DNA of 64,000 nucleotides, taken from the NCBI RefSeq assembly GCF_030411995.1, contig NZ_JASNRC010000001.1, positions 504,231-568,230 of the forward strand. The letters run 5' to 3'. The first letter of the stretch is position 1, and each line of letters begins with the position of its first letter. Source of the stretch: Massilia sp. YIM B02769. GTDB lineage: Bacteria > Pseudomonadota > Gammaproteobacteria > Burkholderiales > Burkholderiaceae_D. This document shows, piece by piece, positions 34,048-41,880 of this stretch. A model generated the notes under the pieces. The model saw only the letters and a program-made list of their open reading frames with translations, did not search any database and was not told the DNA's origin. The position numbers were made by a program, and so were the translations under genes.

Positions 34048-34908
34048 GATGGCTATTTCGCCTTCGAACACCGTCACGGCAGGGCCGCTCAGGTAAACCG
34101 GCTGGCCTTCGCCGGCCCAGGCAATCGACAATTCGCCGCCGCGCGCCGACACCCGCACTGGGGAATCCAGCAAACCGCGCCGGATGCCGGCCACCACCGC
34201 CGCGCAGGCGCCGGTGCCGCAGGCCAGGGTTTCACCGGCGCCGCGCTCGTACACGCGCAGCCTGACATGCCCGCGTTCGACGACTTGCATGAAGCCGGCA
34301 TTCACGCGCTTCGGAAAGCGCGGGTGCCGCTCGATCTGCGGACCAAGCTCGGCCACCGGCGCGGTGTCCACATCGTCGACCACCTGCACCGCATGCGGAT
34401 TGCCCATCGATACGGCCGATACCAGCACCGTGTGCCCGGCATTGTCCAGCCGCAGGTCCAGGGGCCACAGGGTATCGCGGCCCTCGGGCTGGCCGGCCAG
34501 GCCGCTGCTGTCAAAAGGCACGGCAGCCGGTTCCAGCACCGGCGCGCCCATGTCGACCGTCACGCTGCCGTCGTCTTCCAGGCGCGGCTCGATGATGCCG
34601 GCCATGGTCTGCACACGGATGCTGCGCTTGTCCGTCAGCCCTTTTTCGCTGACGAAGCGGACAAAGGCGCGCGAACCGTTGCCGCACTGCTCGACTTCGC
34701 CGCCATCGCTATTAAAGATGCGGTAGCGGAAATCGCAGCCCGCTTGCGTCGGGCGTTCGACCACCAGGATCTGGTCGGCGCCGACGCCGAAGCGGCGGTC
34801 GCCCAGCTGGCGCCACTGCGCGCTGCTGAAGTCGATGTCCTGGTGGATGGCATCGATCACGACGAAATCGTTGCCGGCGCCGTGCATTTTGGTGAACTTG
34901 AGTTTCAT
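34045..34908 (-). CDS. dapF: Diaminopimelate epimerase
   Basis: DapF converts LL- to meso-diaminopimelate for lysine and peptidoglycan synthesis. The 287-residue product has the N-terminal signature [13 protein letters not shown], the first catalytic cysteine in [18 protein letters not shown], and the second in [16 protein letters not shown]. Its stop lies inside an 11-bp stop-codon array. It is directly downstream of two lipid A acyltransferase genes on the minus strand, as in related betaproteobacteria, but the usual next genes DUF484 and xerC are 3.4 kb away. Confidence 0.96.
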   Translation of the reverse strand: MKLKFTKMHGAGNDFVVIDAIHQDIDFSSAQWRQLGDRRFGVGADQILVVERPTQAGCDFRYRIFNSDGGEVEQCGNGSRAFVRFVSEKGLTDKRSIRVQTMAGIIEPRLEDDGSVTVDMGAPVLEPAAVPFDSSGLAGQPEGRDTLWPLDLRLDNAGHTVLVSAVSMGNPHAVQVVDDVDTAPVAELGPQIERHPRFPKRVNAGFMQVVERGHVRLRVYERGAGETLACGTGACAAVVAGIRRGLLDSPVRVSARGGELSIAWAGEGQPVYLSGPAVTVFEGEIAI

Positions 34909-35775
34909 TTATTCGTCGTACAAAGAAGGTTCGCCTGGCGGGCGCGTCTTGAAGCGCTTGTGCGTCCAGAAATATTCGCTCGGGGCTTCGCGCACGCGTT
35001 CCTCGATGAAGGCGTTCATGCGCCGCGTCGCTTCGACCATGTCGGTGCCCGGATAATTTTCCCAGGCAGGAAAAAAGCGTACGCGCCAGCCCTGGTAGTT
35101 CGGCAGGAAAGTCGCCACCACCGGGATCACCTTGGCGCCGGTGGTCGCTGCAATACGGCCGAGCGCGGTCAGCGTCGCCGCCGGCACGCCGAAGAAGGGC
35201 ACGAATTCGGCATCTTTTTCGCCGAAGTCCATGTCCGGCAGCATGAAGTAGGGCAGGCCGTCGCGCAATGCGCGCAAGATCGGCTTGATGCCTTCCTTGC
35301 GCGTGACCAGGCGCACCGGGCCGTAGCGTTCGCGGCCGTGGCGCAGCAATTTGTCGAAGGCTTCGTTCTTTTGCGGCACGTACATGCTGCACACGGGGAT
35401 CACGCGCGACGCGACACCGGCCACATCCAGGCAGACGAAGTGCGGACAGAGCAGGATGGTCGGGCCGGCTTCCATCTCGGCCTGGGGCACGGCCGGCTCG
35501 ACCTGGATCAAACTGCGCACGCGCGCTTCCGGCGCCCACCACAGGATGGAACGCTCGAAAATGCTGCGCGAATAACCGCGGAAATGCTGGCGCGCAATCG
35601 CATGCCGCTCTTTTTCGCTCAGTTCGGGCAGGCACAGGCGCAAATTGGTCAGCGCGATCTTGCGCCGTTTGCCGAGGATCAGAAACATCAGGCTGCCGAT
35701 GGCTTCGCCGAAACGGCCGAGGATGGGGAGCGGCAGCCAATGCAGCAGCCACAGGAAAGCGATCAGGACCCTCAT
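34909..35775 (-). CDS. Lipid A biosynthesis acyltransferase (LpxL/HtrB family), first copy
   Basis: The 288-residue inner-membrane protein belongs to the late lipid A acyltransferases, which add secondary fatty acyl chains to lipid A or its precursors. It has an N-terminal hydrophobic anchor (LIAFLWLLHWLPLPILG), the catalytic HX4D motif HFVCLD, and the conserved late motif PSEYFWTHKRFKTRP. The stop directly abuts the dapF start. The neighbouring copy overlaps it by four bases; whether they act as LpxL and LpxM is not decided by sequence inspection. Confidence 0.88.
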   Translation of the reverse strand: MRVLIAFLWLLHWLPLPILGRFGEAIGSLMFLILGKRRKIALTNLRLCLPELSEKERHAIARQHFRGYSRSIFERSILWWAPEARVRSLIQVEPAVPQAEMEAGPTILLCPHFVCLDVAGVASRVIPVCSMYVPQKNEAFDKLLRHGRERYGPVRLVTRKEGIKPILRALRDGLPYFMLPDMDFGEKDAEFVPFFGVPAATLTALGRIAATTGAKVIPVVATFLPNYQGWRVRFFPAWENYPGTDMVEATRRMNAFIEERVREAPSEYFWTHKRFKTRPPGEPSLYDE

Positions 35776-36623
35776 GCGACGGCCTCGGCTTGCGGCGCAT
35801 CGACGCCCTGCGGTTGTTTATAGCGGTTGTAGCTCCAGAAATACTGGGCCGGTGCACGAGCAATCAATTGTTCCATCGCGCGATTGATGCTGGCGGCCTG
35901 CTCGGCCGGGCTGCCGGCGAGCTCGCCTTCGAAGGGCACGAAGCGCACCACGTAGCCGCGCCCCTTTGGCAGGCGCTCGGCATATACCAGCAGGATGTCG
36001 GCCTTGCCCAGCTGGGCAAGCTTGGCGGGCAGCGTCATCGTGTAGGCGTTGCGGCCGAACCATGGCGCCCAGGTGCCTTCGCCTTCCTGCGGCACCTGGT
36101 CGGGCAGCAAGCCGATCGGCTGGCCGCTCTTCAGGGTCTTGGCCAGGATGCGTACGCCGGACAGGTTCGCCGGCGCCAGGTGCAGGTTGTGGCGCGCACG
36201 GGCGCCTTCGACCAGCGGCCGCAAGGCGTCCTTGCGCGGCGGGCGATACATGACTGTCAATGCCGTGTGCAGGGCAATTTGCTGGGCTGTCATTTCAAAA
36301 CAGCCAAGGTGTGGCGTGAGGAACACAATCCCGCGGCCGGCATCGAGCACGCGCTGGACCATGTCCCAATTTTCAACAGTTGCATGGCGTGCCACGCGTT
36401 CGGGTTTGCCGCACCACACGAACGCCAGCTCGACGATGGCCTTGCCGGCTTCGGCAACGGCGGCGCGTCTATAGGCGCTGTACCCGGCCTGGGCCAGGTT
36501 GGCGTCGAGGCGGCGGCGGTAGGAAGGGGAGAGCAGGTAGACCAGCCAGCCAAGGGCGGCGCCCAGCGCATGCAGCATGCGCAAGGGGAAAATTGACAAG
36601 ACTCTGAATAAAATAACTAGCAT
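35772..36623 (-). CDS. Lipid A biosynthesis acyltransferase (LpxL/HtrB family), second copy
   Basis: The 283-residue product is a second late acyltransferase with an N-terminal hydrophobic helix, the HX4E-type catalytic motif HLGCFE in place of HX4D, and APAQYFWSYNRYKQP near the end. His with an acidic partner is retained. ATG 36623 was chosen because the open frame upstream lacks a ribosome site and hydrophobic start; a TTG at 36665 is possible. It is the first gene of the acyltransferase-acyltransferase-dapF run and is divergent from metK. Confidence 0.85.
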   Translation of the reverse strand: MLVILFRVLSIFPLRMLHALGAALGWLVYLLSPSYRRRLDANLAQAGYSAYRRAAVAEAGKAIVELAFVWCGKPERVARHATVENWDMVQRVLDAGRGIVFLTPHLGCFEMTAQQIALHTALTVMYRPPRKDALRPLVEGARARHNLHLAPANLSGVRILAKTLKSGQPIGLLPDQVPQEGEGTWAPWFGRNAYTMTLPAKLAQLGKADILLVYAERLPKGRGYVVRFVPFEGELAGSPAEQAASINRAMEQLIARAPAQYFWSYNRYKQPQGVDAPQAEAVA

Positions 36624-36807
36624 GCGTTTGATCGGGGTTGAGGACGAGACGGTCCCCTCCGCCAAAAATTTCTTAAAGGAGCGTAAAATACCACTTTACG
36701 CAGGATCCGCCGAGTTAATAGACAACTTGCGAAGCGGAATATAAATGTCGCTAAAGCGTCGCAGGCATGTTGCTGCGGCAGTTTTTTGAACAGTAACAGG
36801 AGCCTTC

Positions 36808-37974
36808 ATGTCCAACGATTACCTCTTCACTTCCGAATCCGTCTCGGAAGGCCATCCCGACAAAGTCGCCGACCAGATTTCGGACGCGATTCTCGACGCC
36901 ATCCTCGAGCAGGACCCGCGTGCCCGCGTCGCCGCCGAAACGCTGTGCAACACCGGCCTCGTCGTGCTGGCAGGAGAAATCACGACCCACGCCAACGTCG
37001 ATTATATCGGCGTGGCACGCAACACCATCAAGCGCATCGGCTACGACAACACCGACTTCGGCATCGACTACAAGGGCTGCGCGGTCATGGTCTGCTACGA
37101 CAAGCAGTCCCCGGACATCGCCCAGGGCGTCGACGAAGGCGCTGGCCTCGACCTCGACCAGGGCGCCGGCGACCAGGGCCTGATGTTCGGCTACGCCTGC
37201 GACGAAACCGCCGAGCTGATGCCGGCCGCCATCCACTATGCCCACCGCCTGGTCGAGCGCCAGTCGCAGCTGCGCAAGGACGGCCGCCTGCCATGGCTGC
37301 GTCCCGACGCCAAGTCGCAGGTCACCCTGCGCTACGTCGACGGCCGCCCGGTCGCCGTCGACACCGTGGTCCTGTCGACCCAGCACCATCCGGATGTCAC
37401 CCACTCGCAGATCGAGGAAGCGGTGATCGAGGAAATCATCAAGCCGATCCTGCCGCGCGAGTGGCTGCAAGGCACCAAGTACCTGGTCAACCCGACCGGC
37501 CGCTTCGTCATCGGCGGCCCGCAGGGCGACTGCGGCCTGACCGGCCGCAAGATCATCGTCGACACCTACGGCGGCGCAGCCCCGCACGGCGGCGGCGCGT
37601 TCTCGGGCAAGGATCCGTCGAAGGTCGACCGTTCGGCTGCCTACGCCGCCCGCTACGTGGCGAAGAACATCGTCGCCGCCGGCCTGGCGCGCCAGTGCCA
37701 GGTGCAGGTCAGCTACGCCATCGGCGTGGCGCGTCCGATCAACATCACCGTGTACACCGAAGGCACCGGCGTGATCTCCGACGAGAAGATCGCCAAGCTG
37801 GTCATGGAACACTTCGACCTGCGCCCGAAAGGCATCGTGCAAATGCTCGACCTGCTGCGCCCGATCTACCAGAAAAGCGCCGCCTACGGCCACTTCGGCC
37901 GCGAAGAGCCGGAATTCACCTGGGAGCGCACCGACAAGGCGGCGCTGCTGCGCGCCGAGGCTGGCCTGTCGTAA
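36808..37974 (+). CDS. metK: S-adenosylmethionine synthetase
   Basis: MetK makes S-adenosylmethionine from methionine and ATP. The 388-residue product has the N-terminal [28 protein letters not shown], and the P-loop-like [19 protein letters not shown]. Length is normal. The ATG follows AGGAG at good spacing. Together with the downstream ahcY and metF it covers most of the activated-methyl cycle. No SAM riboswitch was found in the 184 bases upstream. The 3' side carries a REP cluster rather than a plain terminator. Confidence 0.97.
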   Translation: MSNDYLFTSESVSEGHPDKVADQISDAILDAILEQDPRARVAAETLCNTGLVVLAGEITTHANVDYIGVARNTIKRIGYDNTDFGIDYKGCAVMVCYDKQSPDIAQGVDEGAGLDLDQGAGDQGLMFGYACDETAELMPAAIHYAHRLVERQSQLRKDGRLPWLRPDAKSQVTLRYVDGRPVAVDTVVLSTQHHPDVTHSQIEEAVIEEIIKPILPREWLQGTKYLVNPTGRFVIGGPQGDCGLTGRKIIVDTYGGAAPHGGGAFSGKDPSKVDRSAAYAARYVAKNIVAAGLARQCQVQVSYAIGVARPINITVYTEGTGVISDEKIAKLVMEHFDLRPKGIVQMLDLLRPIYQKSAAYGHFGREEPEFTWERTDKAALLRAEAGLS

Positions 37975-37994
37975 AAGACGAAGCGGCTGCTTTG

Positions 37995-38155
37995 GTAGGG
38001 TGGGTTCTTGAACCCACCATTGATATGTGGGCATGCCGCTGACGCTGGCCAGCATGGGGTGGGTTCGAGAACCCACCCTACGTCTACCGAAATTGGTGGG
38101 TTCGAGAACCCACCCTCCGTCTACCGAAATTGGTGGGTTCAAGAACCCACCCTAC
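37995..38155. repeat. REP cluster with tandem 37-bp units
   Basis: The first hairpin is GTAG GGTGGGTTC tt GAACCCACC (37995-38018). After a 37-base spacer an inverted arm ends CCCACCCTAC at 38081. Two tandem 37-bp copies follow (38082-38118 and 38119-38155), each starting GTCTACCGAAATT and ending with a GGTGGGTTC/GAACCCACC hairpin. All arms share the GGGTTC/GAACCC variant. It lies between metK and the SAH riboswitch, where it could end or protect the metK mRNA. Confidence 0.82.
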
Positions 38156-38229
38156 GTTCATGTTGCAGCCGCAGCAAATTGGGCGCCGCCGAGCTTCCCC
38201 CAAGCGCCATCCGTGCTAAACTACTCCGT

Positions 38230-38292
38230 TCCGAGGAGCGTTGCGACGAAAAGATTCCTTTTCGCCAGGCTCGGACATCAACACTGCGCTCA
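38230..38292 (+). promoter_or_regulatory. S-adenosylhomocysteine (SAH) riboswitch upstream of ahcY
   Basis: The sequence fits the known SAH riboswitch. P1 is TCCGAG (38230-38235) with CTCGGA (38270-38275). P2 is CGAAAAG (38247-38253) with CTTTTCG (38258-38264) around a four-base loop. The conserved junction strands are GGAGCGTTGCGAC and GCCAGGCTCGG. The pseudoknot P4 pairs GAGCG (38236-38240) with CGCTC (38287-38291), extended by a T-G wobble where the known Ralstonia RNA has a C-G pair. SAH binding should switch on ahcY to remove the inhibitor. It lies about 36 bases before the ahcY start. Confidence 0.9.
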
Positions 38293-38327
38293 CGTTACTT
38301 TTTTCTAAACATTGAAAGGAGGGCGTG

Positions 38328-39740
38328 ATGAGCGCCGTACTGAAAGACACCCAAGACTTCCTCGTTGCAGACATCTCCCTGGCCAGCTGGGGCGAGAAGG
38401 AAATCCGCATCGCCGAAACCGAAATGCCGGGCCTGATGGCGATCCGCGAGGAATACGCCGCGACCCAGCCCCTGAAGGGCGCACGCATTGCCGGTTCGCT
38501 GCACATGACCATCCAGACCGCCGTGCTGATCCGCACGCTGGAGGCCCTCGGCGCGCAAGTGCGCTGGGCGTCGTGCAACATCTACTCGACCCAGGACCAC
38601 GCCGCCGCCGCCATCGCGTCGGTCGGTACCCCTGTCTTCGCCATCAAGGGCGAGACCCTGGACGAATACTGGGAATACACCCACCGCATCTTCGAGTGGC
38701 CAGGTGACAACCACGCCAACATGATCCTCGACGACGGCGGCGACGCGACCCTGCTGCTGCACCTGGGCACCCGCGCCGAAAAAGACATCTCCGTACTGGC
38801 CAACCCAGGCTCGGAAGAAGAAATCTGCCTGTTCAACGCCATCAAGGGCCGCCTGGCAAAAGACCCGACCTGGTACTCGAAGCGCCTGCCATGCATCCTG
38901 GGCGTGACCGAGGAAACCACCACCGGCGTGCACCGCTTGTACCAGATGCACCAGGAAGGCAAGCTGGCCTTCCCGGCGATCAACGTCAACGACTCCGTCA
39001 CCAAGTCGAAGTTCGACAACCTGTACGGCTGCCGCGAATCGCTGGTCGACGGCATCAAGCGCGCCACCGACGTGATGGTCGCCGGCAAGGTTGCCGTCAT
39101 CGCCGGTTACGGTGACGTCGGCAAGGGCTCGGCCCAGGCCATGCGCGCCCTGTCGGCGCAAGTCTGGGTCACCGAAATCGATCCGATCTGCGCACTGCAG
39201 GCGGCGATGGAAGGCTACCGCGTCGTGACCATGGACTACGCTGCAGAGCACGGCGACATTTTTGTTACCTGCACCGGCAACTACCACGTCATCACCGAAG
39301 AGCACATGCTCAACATGAAGGACCAGGCGATCGTCTGCAACATCGGTCACTTCGACAACGAAATCGAAGTCGCCGCACTCAAGAAATATGAGTGGGAAAA
39401 CATCAAGCCGCAGGTCGATCACGTGATCTTCCCGTCGGGCCGCCGCATCATCCTGCTGGCCGAAGGCCGCCTGGTGAACCTCGGTTGCGGTACCGGTCAC
39501 CCGTCTTACGTGATGAGCTCGTCTTTCGCGAACCAGACCATCGCCCAGATCGAGCTGTTCGCCAACACCGACAAGTACCCGGTCGGCGTCTACACGCTGC
39601 CGAAGCACCTGGACGAGAAAGTCGCGCGCCTGCAGCTGAAGAAGCTGAACGCGCAGCTGACCACGCTGACCGAAGAGCAGGCCGCCTACATCTCGGTGAG
39701 CCAGGACGGTCCGTACAAGCCGGATCACTACCGCTATTAA
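38328..39740 (+). CDS. ahcY: Adenosylhomocysteinase (SAH hydrolase)
   Basis: AhcY splits S-adenosylhomocysteine into adenosine and homocysteine, which relieves product inhibition of methyltransferases. The 470-residue product has the NAD-binding motif [13 protein letters not shown], the substrate-binding [11 protein letters not shown] and [11 protein letters not shown], and the C-terminal dimerisation tail ending [12 protein letters not shown] strong AAAGGAGG precedes tandem GTG-ATG codons; ATG 38328 is preferred. The SAH riboswitch lies in its leader, and metF follows after one small membrane-protein gene. Confidence 0.97.
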   Translation: MSAVLKDTQDFLVADISLASWGEKEIRIAETEMPGLMAIREEYAATQPLKGARIAGSLHMTIQTAVLIRTLEALGAQVRWASCNIYSTQDHAAAAIASVGTPVFAIKGETLDEYWEYTHRIFEWPGDNHANMILDDGGDATLLLHLGTRAEKDISVLANPGSEEEICLFNAIKGRLAKDPTWYSKRLPCILGVTEETTTGVHRLYQMHQEGKLAFPAINVNDSVTKSKFDNLYGCRESLVDGIKRATDVMVAGKVAVIAGYGDVGKGSAQAMRALSAQVWVTEIDPICALQAAMEGYRVVTMDYAAEHGDIFVTCTGNYHVITEEHMLNMKDQAIVCNIGHFDNEIEVAALKKYEWENIKPQVDHVIFPSGRRIILLAEGRLVNLGCGTGHPSYVMSSSFANQTIAQIELFANTDKYPVGVYTLPKHLDEKVARLQLKKLNAQLTTLTEEQAAYISVSQDGPYKPDHYRY

Positions 39741-39755
39741 TTCGCCGCGGTAAAA

Positions 39756-39774
39756 CGGGCGCCGTGGGCGCCCG
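39756..39774. other. GC-rich stem-loop after ahcY
   Basis: CGGGCGCC, a three-base loop and GGCGCCCG form a perfect 8-bp stem 15 bases after the ahcY stop. No T-run follows on the plus strand, so read-through into the 4TM gene and metF is likely. It may protect the ahcY end of the message. Confidence 0.4.
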
Positions 39775-39886
39775 GGCATGGATGGGCATGGCCTGTCCAT
39801 GGCGGATCATGCCGTCGTCACATTGCGCTGGCATGATTCGTGTCTTCTACCCAACAACAAGAAACGCACCACGAAAGAAGTTGAAC

Positions 39887-40240
39887 ATGCGCCTGCTCCT
39901 GACCTGGCTGATCAACGCCGCTGCGTTGATGGCCTTGCCTTACCTGATGCACTCCGTCGCCGTCAGTAATGTCGGCACCGCCCTGATCGCCGCACTCGTG
40001 CTGGGCCTGGTCAACACGCTGATCCGGCCCGTGCTGGTATTGTTGACTTTGCCTGTCACGTTGCTGTCGATGGGGTTGTTTATCCTGGTCATCAATGCCT
40101 TGCTGTTCTGGCTGGTGTCGCACTGGGTAAGCGGTTTCGAGGTGGCGGGTTTCTGGTCGGCCTTCCTGGCGGCTATTTTGTACAGCATCATTTCGTGGGC
40201 GCTTTCCACCTTGCTCCTGAAAGACGATGGAAACTCATAA
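39887..40240 (+). CDS. Small four-helix membrane protein (phage holin family name, PF04020-like)
   Basis: The 117-residue protein consists of about four hydrophobic helices with short loops (LLTWLINAAALMALPYLM, VSNVGTALIAALVLGLVNTL, VLLTLPVTLLSMGLFILV, and FWSAFLAAILYSIISWALS). The pattern matches the family often annotated as phage holin or Mycobact_4TM, but there is no phage context. It sits between ahcY and metF, and its end overlaps metF by 14 bases, a placement conserved in related betaproteobacteria. A link to methionine metabolism is unproven. Confidence 0.72.
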   Translation: MRLLLTWLINAAALMALPYLMHSVAVSNVGTALIAALVLGLVNTLIRPVLVLLTLPVTLLSMGLFILVINALLFWLVSHWVSGFEVAGFWSAFLAAILYSIISWALSTLLLKDDGNS

Positions 40241-41060
40241 TTTCAGCATCGAGTTTTTTCCGCCCAAGACTCCCGAGGGTGTGGAAAAACTGCGCGTCAC
40301 GCGCCGCAAGCTGGCCGAACTGAACCCGACCTATTTTTCGGTCACCTTCGGCGCCGGCGGCACCACCCAGCAGGGTACGCTCGATACCGTGCTCGACATC
40401 ATGGCCGATGGCCACATGGCCGCGCCCCACCTGTCCTGCATCGGCGCCACGCGCGATTCGATCCGCGCCATCCTGCAGCAATTCCAGCAGCAGGGCATTC
40501 GCCGCCTGGTGGCGCTGCGCGGCGATTTGCCTAGCGGCTATGGCGGCGCCGGCGAACTGCGTTACGCCAATGAACTGGTGGAATTCATTCGCCAGGAAAC
40601 CGGCGACTGGTTCCACATCGAGGTGGCGGCGTATCCGGAAATGCACCCGCAGGCCCGTTCGCCCCAGGATGACCTGCAGAATTTCGCGCGCAAGATCGGG
40701 GCCGGCGCGAATGCCGCGATCACCCAGTACTTCTACAATGCCGACGCCTATTTCCAGTTCGTCGACAACGTGCGCAAGATGGGCATCGAGGTGCCGATCG
40801 TGGCCGGCATCATGCCGATCACGAACTATACGCAACTGATGCGGTTTTCCGACATGTGCGGCGCCGAGATTCCGCGCTGGGTGCGCCTGAAACTGGCCAG
40901 CTTCGGCGACGACAGCGCCTCGATCAAGGCTTTTGGCCTGGATGTGACAACCGGCTTGTGCGAACGCCTGCTGGCGGGCGGCGCGCCTGGCTTGCACTTC
41001 TACAGCATGAACCAGGCGGCGGCGACCACCGCGATCTGGCAGCGCCTGACTGGCAACTGA
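40227..41060 (+). CDS. metF: Methylenetetrahydrofolate reductase
   Basis: MetF reduces 5,10-methylene-THF to 5-methyl-THF with FAD, supplying the methyl group for methionine synthesis. The 277-residue product has the N-terminal signature FSIEFFPPKTPEG, the TFGAGGT loop, and ITQYFYNADAYFQFVD. The ATG lies inside the end of the preceding 4TM gene (14-base overlap), so translation is probably coupled. It belongs to the SAH-riboswitch transcript. The stop codon opens a tandem stop-codon array, and a terminator follows. Confidence 0.96.
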   Translation: METHNFSIEFFPPKTPEGVEKLRVTRRKLAELNPTYFSVTFGAGGTTQQGTLDTVLDIMADGHMAAPHLSCIGATRDSIRAILQQFQQQGIRRLVALRGDLPSGYGGAGELRYANELVEFIRQETGDWFHIEVAAYPEMHPQARSPQDDLQNFARKIGAGANAAITQYFYNADAYFQFVDNVRKMGIEVPIVAGIMPITNYTQLMRFSDMCGAEIPRWVRLKLASFGDDSASIKAFGLDVTTGLCERLLAGGAPGLHFYSMNQAAATTAIWQRLTGN

Positions 41061-41146
41061 GCGGCAACTGAGCGGCACTAAGTGGCAAATAAGCGGCAAC
41101 TGAGCGGCACTAAGTGGCAAATAAGCGGCAACTGAGCGGCACATGA
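41058..41146 (+). repeat. Stop-codon tandem array at the end of metF
   Basis: Starting at the metF stop, eight units follow, mainly TGAGCGGCAAC, TGAGCGGCAC, TAAGTGGCAAA and TAAGCGGCAAC, with lengths 11, 10, 11, 11, 10, 11, 11 and 11, plus a ninth stop at 41144. Each unit carries TGA or TAA. The nine stops fall in frames 0, 2, 0, 2, 1, 2, 1, 0 and 2. At a higher level the array also repeats with a 32-bp period. The last codons of metF (GGC AAC) belong to the unit. Confidence 0.85.
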
Positions 41147-41174
41147 GCTGCAGCGCCCATAGCTTCAGCATAAG

Positions 41175-41210
41175 AAAACCCGGCAGCGCCCAAGCGTTGC
41201 CGGGTTTTTT
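41175..41210. terminator. Bidirectional Rho-independent terminator between metF and 5-FCL gene
   Basis: AAAACCCGGCAGCGC pairs with GCGTTGCCGGGTTTT (one G-T pair) around a CCAA loop, followed by T on the plus strand and preceded by A. It closes the ahcY-metF transcript and the convergent gene on the minus strand. Confidence 0.88.
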
Positions 41211-41219
41211 ATCCTCTGA

Positions 41220-41855
41220 CTATTCCAGGTTCGTCTTCTCGGTCACGATCAGGTCGAGCGGCAAGTCGTGCACATCGATATCGAACTGCGCCGCCTGGCA
41301 GGCGTAGGCCACGCCGAGTGTCGCCGGACGCACGCCCCCGGCCAGCGTGCGGTCGTAGAAGCCGCCGCCATAACCGAGCCGGTAACCCTGTTCGTCGAAG
41401 CCGAGACAGGGCACCAGCAACGCCGGCGGGCGCGCGACGAAGCGCAAGTCGGCCGGCGCCGCGATGCCCGTCACGTCCTTGCCCATCGCTTCGCCGGGTG
41501 TCCATGCCGAAAATGCCAGCGGCGCATGGCGCTCCAGCACCACCGGCAAGGCCAGGGCCGCGCCTTCCAGGGCGAGCAGGCGATAGGGTTCGCTCAAATC
41601 CGGTTCGCCGGCCAGCGGCCAGTACACGGCCAGCAGCGGCGGACGGGTGCGGCGCCACCAGGCCAGCACTTGCTCGCCGATGCGGCGGTCGGCGGCGCGC
41701 TTGTCGTCGCCGTCAATGCCGGCACGTTGGGATTTGAGGTGTTTGCGCAACGCCGCCTTCGCTGCGGCCGCGCTTGCCTTGTCCAGAGCCGTCCCGCTTG
41801 AGGCGTTCTCTGGCGGCACGATTGATGCGCATGGTATTCTTGATTCGCCGGTCAT
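41220..41855 (-). CDS. ygfA: 5-formyltetrahydrofolate cyclo-ligase
   Basis: The enzyme converts 5-formyl-THF to 5,10-methenyl-THF with ATP, returning stored folate to the pool. The 211-residue product has LRKHLKSQRAGI near the N-terminus, the LLVPCLGFDEQGYRLGYGGG substrate/ATP loop and DLPLDLIVTE at the end. The ATG at 41855 is head-to-head with slt; the first 25 residues are not conserved-looking, so a later start is possible. It lies next to metF, another folate enzyme, but on the opposite strand with a shared terminator. Confidence 0.9.
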   Translation of the reverse strand: MTGESRIPCASIVPPENASSGTALDKASAAAAKAALRKHLKSQRAGIDGDDKRAADRRIGEQVLAWWRRTRPPLLAVYWPLAGEPDLSEPYRLLALEGAALALPVVLERHAPLAFSAWTPGEAMGKDVTGIAAPADLRFVARPPALLVPCLGFDEQGYRLGYGGGFYDRTLAGGVRPATLGVAYACQAAQFDIDVHDLPLDLIVTEKTNLE

Positions 41856-41880
41856 GTTATCGAATGAGGGTAGAACAGCT

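Noticed and set aside
36624..36807. SAM riboswitch upstream of metK
   Set aside because: I looked for SAM-I, SAM-II and SAM/SAH-like patterns; only short, unconvincing stems (GCAG/CTGC) are present.
39887..40240. Prophage remnant suggested by the holin family name
   Set aside because: No integrase, endolysin, structural gene or att site nearby; the gene is embedded in a metabolic operon.
41058..41146. Possible CRISPR array
   Set aside because: Units are contiguous 10-11 bp repeats without spacers, and no cas gene is present.
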